NCBI GenBank assembly: GCA_021527695.1
Contig: JAKFAO010000005.1
Location: forward strand, 1,674,001-1,738,000
Direction: 5' to 3'
Source: Naematelia aurantialba
Lineage: Eukaryota; Basidiomycota; Tremellomycetes; Tremellales; Naemateliaceae
DNA: 64,000 nucleotides
The notes under the pieces are model-generated. The model was not told the origin of the DNA and did no database searches. It saw nothing but the letters and a program-made list of their open reading frames with translations. Below, in pieces: positions 25,595 through 36,300 of the stretch; position 1 is the first letter of the stretch; each line of letters opens with the position of its first letter. A program made the translations under genes and the position numbers.

Positions 25595-26714
25595 CTTGTC
25601 TGTTTGTGTTCGGCGGGAAGTAGAGGTGGCAGTGTCAAGCAGCAAACAAGACGGATGAGGGGCATCACAGGGCCCCATGGTACATAAAGCAACGTCCCCG
25701 GTGGAGGCCATGACACCGGTCACCACCGGACCGGGTGGGTCTCGGGCCGCATATGGCCGTCATGCTGCTCCGGGTTATGTTTGGCCCGCAGGCAATGCAG
25801 GCGCGACGCTCACAATTCACCTGTATACCATCGTGTGCTGATGGAATGGCCGGAAGCGAGTGCAGAGGTGGAGGGATGATGATGTTGAAAAGAGGGAAAG
25901 AAAGCTGAGGTCATGTTCAAAGATCTGCGCGGCGATCAAAGCCCGTCTCCAGGCTCGCGACGCGATGGCTCGGTCGATCCTTGGCTGTGATGCTGACTCG
26001 GTCAATAACAGGCGACAACCTGTTGTTCCACAAGTGTGGAGGGGAGACCTCATATTGAGACATCGTTGCCCTCATCAGACACCGAGCTCCCTTACAACGA
26101 AGATCGTACACCCATCGCTTACTATTCCCATTGACTCACTTCGGCCGCCCCGCCGCCAGACAGGTTCGCGAAGTACAGCTGCTGTTATGCAAGAGGATGG
26201 GAAGGAGTTTATGGGCGAGTCGGCAGAGCGCGCTTCTACCTAAGATAGCCAGCCTGCTCAAAGTCGAGTTTGGTGAAGAGATGCTGTCTTGGCTTGAACC
26301 GTTCACACCTTGTATGGTCTTCGCATCCCATGCATGCTACTGCACTACTGTATAGCATCACACAGACTCGGGCGGTGCAGGTCATGAGCGGGAAAGAAGG
26401 AAGAAGACTGATCCAATGCCAGAGCGCCAACCGATGCGTCATATCAATTTGGCCCAGTTGAAACAGCAACATTCCTCTCTACGTTCTCTTTTCTTCATTT
26501 TCTTGCCTTCATATGCAGCATCGAGAGGAACAAGCAATGCATCATAAACAGGGGTATCAACAACCACGCTCACCATACGCTCCCTCGTACACTCGCAGAA
26601 CAACCCGAAGAGCTCAACCAGACAGACGATACTCACGATCCGATTCGAGACAACAAGCCCAGTGCTCTATGAGATACTTTCTCCTTCTCTTCTGACCTCC
26701 TCTGCATACTCACC
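25595..26714. other. intergenic, 1.1 kb
   Basis: This region contains the promoter of the oxidoreductase and the 3' side of HD1. The open frames here are short and of unlikely composition; I see no gene, repeat or RNA. Confidence 0.5.
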
Positions 26715-28152
26715 TCACCCACTCCATACCCCTAGAGCTGGGCGGAACTCCCAACTTTCAGGCATGCTCCATCGCTCGGCGTGCTCCTTCGTCATATGGG
26801 GCAAGAGCGGGAGCTGCACATTGGTCGACCACATGCTGTTTCCACCCTGCTCAGCAGGGCTTTCAGCCCATTGGGCTACGATAACCTCTGCGGAAGGTGA
26901 GATGTGCTCGATTTTTGCCAGTTTCTTTGGCTCTTCTGCTTCAGTCTCCGGCTCGAGCGGCCGCTTCATGGCATTGTTCAGAGCGACAGATGAAGCGGGA
27001 GCGAAGATGAAGCCTTTGGTGGACGACGCCGTCTCTGGAGAGAGCGGCAATGTGTCGGAGATACTGCTGAGAGCAGACATCGATCGCTTGGCGGCGCGTC
27101 TCTTCGAGGCGCGCACCTGCCGAGATACAGCGGAAAGCGAAGTATTGCTCGACTCGTCGGACGAGGAGGTCGCGTGCGAAGCATTCGAGACGGAACGAGG
27201 AGTTTCTTGCTTTGGCGTAATCAATCCGGTGAGCTACGATGTCCCATCAGCGGCCTCATTCGTCGTTGATACCAAGAGGAGCAAGCTGACCTGATGTACC
27301 CAGTCACCGACCTTTTCTTCCTCCTCCCGCCGTAAATAGCTCTTGACACCTTCAACAGCCTTGACGACCGCCTTCCGCTTTTCTTCGCCCGCTTCTACTC
27401 TATCGATCAACTGCCACATCTTCTTACGGTCGCGACCGGCCCATTGGTCCTTGATATCGGTCCAGCCGGCGCGGCGACGCCAGTTGGTCAGGTCGGAGTC
27501 TACCTTGGATCGTGGAATACCGGCTTCTTCAGCGAGAGCCTCCTTTTCCTCGGGAGTAGGGTATGGGTTGGCGAGGTTGTGGAGGAACCATTCGCGGAGA
27601 ATGTCGAGGTTAGGACCAGTTTGGTGAGTATTTGTTCCGGGTTTATGCAGAGGGAGGCGAGCGGACTTCGCCTCGTGATCACCGCGTGAATTGCTGGTAG
27701 TGGGAAGAGGCGATGAAAGAGGTGATATGCTGGATTTTAAGCCGGGCGGGGAAAGCAGATAGGACGATTCACGTCGACCGTTCTTTGGAGGAGGCCGGCT
27801 AGTTGATGCTGACGTCCTGGTCCCTGGGCGGTTCAGTGAGTTTCATAAGATTGAATGAGACAACCGCACCAATTGATGTCACCGCTAACACTTGTTCGAG
27901 ATCTTTCGTAAGCTTATCAACTTCCTTGCGCAGTTCCTCTTCTGTATTGATAGATGCGCGATTCAATACGCTGACATTATGGGCAGCTCGATATATTGCA
28001 TTTAAGTCGTCCTGTGGTAGTATTTGGAGATTCGCTATTCTGGCGAAATTCGACTCCCAAGCATCGGCTTGTTTCCGGAGCTCAAGGTGGTCAAACGATA
28101 CGAGGAAGCTGCGTAACAATCCGATGGCCTGCTCGCCATATGTGAGAGACAT
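26715..28152 (-). CDS. HD1 mating-type homeodomain protein (SXI1-like)
   Basis: HD1-class homeodomain transcription factor that dimerises with HD2 from the other mating type to start the sexual programme. Exons 28152-27890, 27798-27291, 27233-26715 give 429 residues. The N-terminal 87 residues (MSLTYGEQAIGLLRSFLV) are helical and probably allele-specific. A Ser/Pro linker precedes the TALE-type homeodomain: GPNLDILREWFLHNLANPYP, the three-residue loop (NPYP), EEKEALAEEAG, then recognition helix DLTNWRRRAGW. The third exon is Ser/Thr-rich with basic clusters (ASKRRAAKRS; likely nuclear localisation) and ends ALGVWSG. The divergent partner gene 189 bp away carries the HD2 homeodomain. Identity rests on the homeodomain type and the paired layout; SXI1 naming is by analogy with Cryptococcus. 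Confidence 0.88.
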
Positions 28153-28341
28153 GTCGCTGACTGACAGATATATGAAGAAGCACCTTAGAAAAGTGTTTGT
28201 GAGTAGTATATGGCAGGGAACAATAAGAATTTAATCAGACAAAAGGCCGCTCGCCGAAACACAGACCCTGCGGAAGGAGCACATATTCCTTGTACTTCTT
28301 TATATTTCGTTACTTCCTCCTCTTTGCAGTCGCTCAACACC
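28153..28341. promoter_or_regulatory. shared divergent promoter of HD1 and HD2
   Basis: Only 189 bp separate the two start codons, so both promoters overlap. Divergent HD1/HD2 pairs with a short common promoter are standard at basidiomycete homeodomain mating loci. An upstream in-frame ATG at 28210 could lengthen HD2, but 28342 leaves a normal leader. Confidence 0.7.
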
Positions 28342-30795
28342 ATGCATTCAGGTCGAGCCGCCCCACTCAGCAAGATAATCGCTGCCTGCGATCGCATAGT
28401 CGGCATGGTCGACTCATCCGGCCTGTCGCGAACCGAGACTCGTCACATACAGACGGGCGATTCACTACCTGTTCATGACCCATCAGATGTGGGATATCTT
28501 CTCGATGGGATATCCCGATTTGCCGAAGGCGCAGAGATTCGACAGGGGATACTGAAACTCGTGCGCGACGAGGTGCAGAGAGCGGAAGTACTGGTTCAAG
28601 CTGTTTACCGAAATACAACTCGCCGAGTTGTGTCTTTGGAGCATCTTGGCTGGATGACTGATGCGGAATACGAAAACACGCTTCTCAAATGGTTCCAAGA
28701 GATCTTGCGCGAGCGCATCGCTTCCATCGAGCAATCCGTGCTCGACACCGTTCGGGCATGTGCCGGCATCTCACTTGAAAACAGATCCAGTACCGGCTTT
28801 TCAGCAGTGAGCAATTCTCTTGAGTAGCTTGCTGATCTCAGCATACAACTATGGTACTCGAACAAGCCTATTCGCATGCACAGATCCTCTCTCAAGCTGA
28901 ATGTTCCATAGTTGCCCAACGTGCTGGCATCTCCCATCAGCAGGTAAGTCAAGCATAACCCCGAAGGGTGCCCTATACCCAGTATACCAAAATGCCGCCC
29001 GACCGAGCTGTCGCTATTCTGACTGACACAATACACAGGTTCGCACTTGGGTACATATCCACTTCCCTTCGCACCCTCGCCATCGTCCTCTTTACTTCCT
29101 CTCCTCTTTTCTGAACTGCGCTGTTGCAACTCACGGCATGCTTTTGTTCTCCACTCGCCATCCCCTATCACCTTCCTCATCACGACAGGCACGGATATGT
29201 CATTTCACGAACACAAAACGCCACTTTTGATCCGCGTTTCCGATTCTCTTCTGTCTTGCCTTTTGTCCACTCGAGCCTTTTGTTCCGACTTCCGCGTGGC
29301 AGTTATTGATGCTTCTTAGTTTCAGAACAAGCGCAATCGCAAGAGGGGTGTCGAGCGGCGAACAGCGAGTGCATCTGCTGTACAAACTCATGTCTCTGAA
29401 TCGGCAATCCCTGGTCCCAGGCGTGTAATCTCTGCTCTACCCAAACGCGCCGCCGGAAAAGCTGCAGAGCATCTTGAACCCCCTACGGACCGGCCTGTCC
29501 GCGCGCTTCCTCGTCCGGGTCATCAGGCCCCTGTGCCAAATTACAAGGAGGATACCAGCGACGAGTCTTCATGTCAAGAGTCTAGCTCGCAGTCTCTTTC
29601 CCTCACTCGGTCGTCCTCAGCCATATCCGATGTGTCGTCGGTACCGGAGAACGGAGGGTTCATCAATCCTCTCTCGCTGTACCTGCCGTTGAATGCCAGC
29701 CAGGTTGGGACGCAGGTCGTCATTGCCCAAACAGGGAATGACGACCACGTCCCTCAGCTCGACTTCACACCGCCTACGCCGCTCAATCAACGCATGTGCG
29801 GTCAGTTCACCGACAGTCCGTCTGAGGTGCCAACGGATCCTTTCGGGAGCATTGAGTACGGAATGAGTGAAGCAGATGTGCAATTCCTGCTGCATGATCT
29901 GCAAATGCCAACTCTGAGTGCTAGCCCGTCGTTCAGTGCATCAGAAGCATCGATCATTGGCGATATGCAAGGCAGTCCTGGACCGGGTGGATGGCAGAAC
30001 CAGATGGAGCAGGAGATCATGCGGGTCATGGGGATGCTGCTGGATCCGACCGCGCCAGTAGTCGAGACCCCGGCGCAGACGCCTCCTCAAAGGGCATTGG
30101 TCGGCAGCGCGAACGAAGGAGACGACGGGGCGATGAGCTCGACGGAGCAGGGCTTGGACGTTGCTCTCTCGACGGGATCATCAATCTCCAGCCCGACTTC
30201 GTCACTTATCACATCTTGGGCCGAGAATTCCGTCTCTCAGTCAAAGGACGCTGAGAAGCAGCCTGCTACCTTCAATCCTTTGTCCGAGGAGAACAGCTCA
30301 ATGGAGATGGACCAACCTGACCTCCCAAGCTGGGCACCTACTGCCCTGAACGACATGAGCTTTGACCCCTCCCTCTTCCCATATTCGGACTGCCCGATCC
30401 CGTACGACACGTTCGACGAAGCTGTCCAGTACGGTGAGAAGCAACATCAATTCCCCGCTCCTGAGCTGGGTTGGTCGAAACCGGAGTACGCCTCGCCGCC
30501 GGACGTTCTTCCGGCCTATACCCAACCGACGTACATGGACTACTCATCGTCCACCCTGCTCGAGCTACCAATTCCAATCGAATACCTTCCGACTGCCATA
30601 CCATACCCGTCATCGTACGAGTGTCAGTCACCGTACGACTATCAGTCTCCCGCGACAACGTCGATGCCATCGCTGGACGAGCAGATGAACTGGATCGGCG
30701 GGGTCTTGCCGTTTGACCAGCGCTGGGACGATTATGGGATGGATACGTCCGAGGGTGTTACCATGGGGTATCAGGGGACATATATCCCAGCGTGA
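28342..30795 (+). CDS. HD2 mating-type homeodomain protein (SXI2-like)
   Basis: HD2-class partner of HD1. Exons 28342-28806, 28842-28943, 29039-29050 and 29320-30795 give 684 residues. The N-terminal 155 residues are helical and likely the dimerisation and specificity region. The homeodomain spans three introns' worth of junctions: VLEQAYSHAQILSQAECSIV, AQRAGISHQQ, then VRTW on a 12-nt exon, then FQNKRNRKRG, so the recognition-helix motif WFQNKRNR is complete only if the 12-nt exon is used. Downstream lies a basic stretch (RRVISALPKRAAGK) and about 400 residues rich in Ser, Pro, Asp, Glu and Tyr, resembling an activation domain. The intron between TGG and TTT is 269 nt, long for this genome. 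Confidence 0.88.
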
Positions 30796-31249
30796 CAAGA
30801 ATCACTTTTCGTAATTCTATTCGAAGGTTGAGCTGCTACGGTGGTCTCACTGAAAAGATGGAAGGGCGTGTGCGGTTGTATCTTATGGCTGGATCATGCT
30901 AGATTCGTTCAGGTGTCTCGCTCCGTTGATTCTCCTGCTTCATGCACACGATGAACATGCGCATGATGCATGCCTCGCTGGAGTGGGCTCTGCTACTTGT
31001 GCATGGATATCCGCAAGGTTAGGGAATCAGTTGCGAGGCGGCACTTAGTCGTCCACATTAGACAATGAACCAGTCTGATGAAAGCGATACGAAGAATCAT
31101 GCATGAGTACAAATGCAATGATGAGCACCTCGCTCCATGCCGCGCCACCATTGCGCTGCCACCACGGTACGCTCCACGTAGCTACGCCGACTGGCCATCC
31201 CGCCTGCTCGGCTGTGACCGGACGAGTAGACAGACGTCTCGCGATCCGC
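30796..31249. other. intergenic between convergent HD2 and RPL22
   Basis: 454 bp of 3' sequence. No gene is seen; specifically, no short frame with a CaaX end that would suggest a pheromone precursor. Confidence 0.5.
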
Positions 31250-32452
31250 TTATTCCTCGTCGTCGGCCTCGTCCTGGTCGACCTTGAAGTACCTGAGCGA
31301 GTAGGTGTCCTTCGAGGTGGCGACGACGCTGCGGAAGTCAGCGACTATCCTTGCTCTGCCCTTTTACTCTGGCCTGTCACACAGTGGCCATATGGGAAAG
31401 AGGTTCAGTGAAAGGAAAGATCTACAGTGATTGGAATAAGGAGGTTACGGGACAAGGGATAGGGTGGAACAAGGGGAAAGCGACGGGGGCCAACGTACCG
31501 GAGGAAGTTCTCAAAGCTGTGCTTCTTCAAGTGCTTCTTGGTGAGGTACTGCGGCAGTCAGCTGGCTGTCACACTCAGAAGGCAGTCATGCGCCGCTGAT
31601 TTGAATGAGAAACGCTAGCTCACCTTGAGGTATCGCTTAGAGAAGGGGATCTGCGAGGTAAGGACGAGCTTGTCACCTGGTTTCATCAGTTTCTGCGTAT
31701 ATTGCAAAGAGCCAGATGAAGCGCAAGGGATAGAAAATGTAACAACGTGGAGCGATGAACACAGTAATTCGTCTCCCGCTCGTCTCGTTTCCTTCTCCGT
31801 TCTATCAACCTGCCTCCACTCCCCCCTGTGCGCACTGCACGTTGTACCCGTTGATTCTTCTCACTTTCGGGCACGCGCTAGCTTAAGATGAAAACACTCA
31901 CCCTCCTTGGTGATGGTTATGTTGTCACCAAGCTGCCCGGGCTTGCCATCGACCTTGATGCGGTCGTGCAGGAACTTCTCAAACGAGGCCGGGTCGAAAA
32001 CCTGGTCGTTGGCTGGAACCGAGTAGTCGACGTAGAATTTGTGCAAGGGCTTGCCCGAGGCGGACTTGGCGGCGGTCTGGGGAGCTTTGGGCTGTGGGCG
32101 GGAGAAGATCGTGGGTGTTGATCAAAAGAGAAGATGACACGGTAGGGAATAACAGAATCAAGCGGAGAAATAGAAGAAGGAATGCCGGTGAACAACGGCA
32201 GGACGAGACAATATATGTTCATATGCGTGCGTGAGGAGAACATATCAGGTAGGAAGGCGGTACGAGTGAGCACGCAACGTCGGAAGCGACCGAGAGCAGC
32301 AGATGGCCGAGGACGAAAGCACACAGCCGTAGGTCGAAGGAAGGTTATTCGTTGCAGCAGAGAAAGGACAGAAACCAAACGTCAGTACAGATTTCTCGAT
32401 ATTCACAGGGCAGCCTTTGCATAACCCGTAGGTCAAGAACATTACGCACCAT
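31250..32452 (-). CDS. RPL22: 60S ribosomal protein eL22
   Basis: Structural protein of the large ribosomal subunit. Exons 32452-32450, 32091-31902, 31676-31624, 31548-31499 and 31328-31250 give 124 residues: M then PKAPQTAAKSASGKPLHKFY, DYSVPANDQVFDPASFEKFL, GDNITITKEG, LVLTSQIPFSKRYLK, YLTKKHLKKHSFENFLR, and an acidic end DQDEADDEE. Length and every block fit the eL22 family. The start codon alone forms the first exon, followed by a 358-nt intron; first introns right after the ATG are common in ribosomal genes. RPL22 is one of the genes carried by the Cryptococcus neoformans mating-type locus, which supports reading this interval as mating-type associated. Confidence 0.95.
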
Positions 32453-33315
32453 GTTGTCTACAGTTGCAATGGGGATTGCTCTGCAAAACGGTGCTTTTTG
32501 GTTCGAGTGAGTGGAAAGTATAGGATGAAGAAGACCAACCTGGGCTGCAGCTCGTTGAAAAGATTGTCCCAGCTCCGGCGGAGTTTCGTGGTTGTCGGCG
32601 TTATAACATAATCCCGCCTAGGGAGAGGTGATTGACACGTGTGGCAGAACGTCGTTGGCTCCGTTGTGTCATTATTCGCGTCTCGTTGGGAAGAGCCTTT
32701 TGGAAGGATGGGCTTTTTTTCGCGGAGAGCCGAGCCACCGAGGGGAAAGAAAGAGAGTAGGGTCCCAGAGAGGATCAGCAATGCGAGAGACTACAATGCC
32801 ACCACCACGACCATTCCACGGCGTTTACTGATCATCCCCCCTTCCACCTTGCTCCACGACGCCAGCAACGCTCGATACACCACGTCAGCCACCCATACGC
32901 AGTAGCACCACCAGAGCACAGCGCACACCACTACCACTCCACACACCACTGCCAGATGACAGACCTCGCCGCTTGCGCATGACGCCGTAATCAGCAGGTA
33001 TAGACCACTGTCCCTCTACGATACCAACACAACGCATTGCATCCACCATCTGACGAACTGTATGAGCCTCGCATGAAGTCCCTCATTAAGAGACGAACGA
33101 CGCACCAGTAGAGTGTACGTTAATCCATCGCCCCTGGCCATCTATGCGCGTCTGCGACAAGCTGACCTATCTTCCTTTCTTCCTTCCACTACCCATCTCC
33201 GTCCTCTACTGCAACCCGACTGTCTTTCCCCGCGAGCCGCCTTCTTTCATGTCAACAGATTCCCCAAATATAGATCGATCTAGTCACCTTATCCATCCCC
33301 CCCACCGCGCGCGAG
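32453..33315. other. divergent region between RPL22 and INO80
   Basis: 863 bp carrying both promoters and leaders. Apart from a CCACCA-rich stretch near 32800-32950 (accaccacc-type runs) I see no feature or gene. Confidence 0.5.
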
Positions 33316-36300
33316 ATGTCTCACCTCCCGCCGGTGTCGCCCACGCACTTCACCAGGCGGCAGTCTGCCAGTCTGAGCCCGACGGCCCGTATGGACCCCC
33401 ATGTCAGTGGGAGCGGAGGTGATCGGCGAGCGACAGGGGTGAGTGATCATATCATCTCAGATTAGTGCCTAGCCTTGCCATACTGTTCGGCGCGGCTGGT
33501 AAGCGGGCCAAACTGGGTGACTGCCATGTTGGGTTCCTACACCGCAGCAGCACTCGAGATCGCAAGACAGGCGTTTCCCCTGTTCACCCCGTGGCGACCT
33601 TCCTGGCGCTCGCCGGTGTCACCTATCACTAGGATCGCTCAAAACTTTACACGCGCTAACTCGTACAGTCTGTGGCTCCTCCCTCGCGTATGGCTCTGTC
33701 TGCCCTCGTCAACTCTCCGCCCCGAGCCCCCACGCGCACCATTCGCCCATCGTATCACTCCCCATCACCGCCCGACTCGGCTTACTCTACCACCGGGTAC
33801 TTTCCAGCCGCCTCGTCATCTCGCATTTCGCAGCACTCCTCGGAAGAGCGTTACTACCCCTCATACGCGCGTGGCCCTATGGAACGGACTCATTCCTATC
33901 ATTCAGACCGCTCACAACATTCTTACCGATCTCCCTCTCCTCGACCTCCAATACCGGTGTCTCCTGCATTGCCAGTGTCACCCACTACCGGCGTCAATGG
34001 GCATGGCAATGGACACCGCCGAGAACCTCTTGCAGAGGCCTTGCCATCGAGGGCGCTCGTGCCGAAACACTTGTTGAGTGCCGCTGAAGATGTCTGGGAG
34101 GAACCATTGCGCGGGTACCAGAAGAAAAGGGAGAGAGAGGTCGAGGCCATGAGCAATTGGTACAGGGACTACTACGAGGTCAGTACTGTGGTTTCCTATT
34201 GTTCGTCGTGAGCTGACCCAGCCTAGCGAAGTCTTTTAGACCCACTAGTCCCCAAAGCTTCTACGAATGGGCAAAGTGTGCGGCCAGGCGAAGCAGACTC
34301 CAAGGCAGGGCTGGACCTTGACCTAGATGCCGGCGGTGTCTCTCCGCACCTGAACGCTACTGCTTCTGAGTCAGTCGCACCCGACTCATCAGCCAATGGC
34401 GACGCCACGAAAGTCCCGAAGCGCAAAGGCTGGCCGGCCAATCATCCAGGTCGTGTTGCTCAACGTGAGGCTAAAGCCGCCGCTATTGCCGCCGGTCTTA
34501 TTCCTGCCAAGCGAATCAAGAAGCGACCTATCAAGAAGGATGCAGCCCAAGCAGGTGCTACTCTCGAAGACGAGCTACTCGGGCTGGCGGAGGGAGAAGT
34601 TGCAGCGAGTAGTCCGGCTGTTGCTCCGGCGTCAGACGCACCCTCGATGGATGATTTGGGGCCTGAAATCGACCCTCTTGATCCGGAAACAATCGTCCAG
34701 CCTTCCGGCTTGACCAGAGCCGAAGTCATTCGGAAGGTCGAAGTGAACGACATGTATGGTCTGACTGAGGACGACGTCAAAGCTGTACAAGACGAAATGT
34801 GGGCCCGAAAGAAGGACGCAAATGGCGGAGCACCGATCAGGAAGGACGGCACCATACGCAAGAAGCCTGGACCGGCCAAGGGATGGAAAAAGCTTCGCGG
34901 TATCAACGAGCGCCGCTCATCAGCGGTGGAAGAGGGAAGTGAGGCTGGTGATACGTCGATTGCAGGAGATACGGTCAATGGCGAGGCAGAGGCCGATATC
35001 GCTGCGCTGTTGGGGGAGGACGCTACACCCGTCGCCAGTGTGAAGAAGCCAAAGGCGAAACGGCGAAGACTAGATGAGGGCGAGGAAGTGACCATGTCCG
35101 TCGAGGCCAGTGATGACGAGAAAGTGGATTTGGACGAGGAGATCCTCGATGCTGCTACCGCTTCGACAAACAAGAAGAAGTCCAAAGGCAAAGACGGAGT
35201 AGGAAAGGGTAAAGGTGCTCGTCCAAATCCCCTGGCTAAACGGGCGGAAGAACTCGCTCTCCAACATCAAGCCGATGCACTGGACGACGGGGATGAGGCC
35301 TTGCTCGCCCTTGCCGAGACCGGAGATACAGGAGGTGGCCTGGGTGCTCATGTGCCCAATACCGAGGATCCAAGGGGTATCTCCGAGAACGAGGCAAGAG
35401 TCAGGTCGGGGCTAGTGGAGGAGCTGCAAAGGCAGGTCTGGGCAACTATCGTTCGCGACATCCCCAGGGTACGTCAGGTTCCAATTGTTCATGACGCCAC
35501 CAAGCTAACTTGGCGAAGATGTACCGAGTCATGCAGGCGTCCGACTCGACCATAAAGCTTGACTGCTCTAGAACGGCTGCGGCAGCGCACCGAAATGCCT
35601 ATGCCCAGAGGTCTCTCAAGCCAACGTATAGAAGCACCACACGAATGAACAAGGAGGCTGCAACGCGTGGCAAACGCGTCATCCGGGAGGTGAGTCATCA
35701 CGTGACTGCATTGGTGAAAGAAGCTGAGCCTGGCAGATGCTCAATTTCTGGAAGAAAAACGAGAAAGACGAACTGGCTGCTCGCAAGCGAGCCGAACAGG
35801 AAGCTCTCGCCAAGGCCAAAGCCGACGAAGAAGCTCGCGAAGCGAAACGTCAAGCGCGAAAGCTCAACTTCCTGCTCACTCAGACCGAACTCTACTCACA
35901 TTTCATCGGCAAGAAGATCAAGACTGCGGAGGCCGAGGGCAATTTGGCAGATGAGAATGTGCCAAAAATTGCTGAGCATGCGGATGCGGAAATTGGAGTC
36001 GGGCATGATGGCGAAATCCTGCCTGATCTCGATTACGACGACGGTCAGCTGATCCGTTTGTCAGTCTTGAAGCGGTAAGCTGATGAATGTAGATGACGAG
36101 TCGAATCTCCGGCGACATGCTGCACGAGGTGCTCAAGCGGCTGTGCAAGCTGCAAAAGAGAAGGCGGCGCAATTCGATGCTGCTCGACAGACACCGCTGG
36201 ATCTGGATGGCGACGAGCTCAATTTCCAGAATCCCTCGCTCGGGGCGAACAGCGTGACCATCACACAGCCCAAAATGCTCATGGCTCAGTTGAAGGAGTA

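Noticed and set aside
25860..26243. 127-codon frame in the gap between the oxidoreductase and HD1
   Set aside because: No recognisable domain, no homology to neighbours, composition typical of non-coding sequence.
33475..34077. 200-codon frame overlapping the INO80 N-terminus
   Set aside because: It runs in another frame through the Ser/Pro-rich INO80 exon, whose frame continues into the conserved domains.
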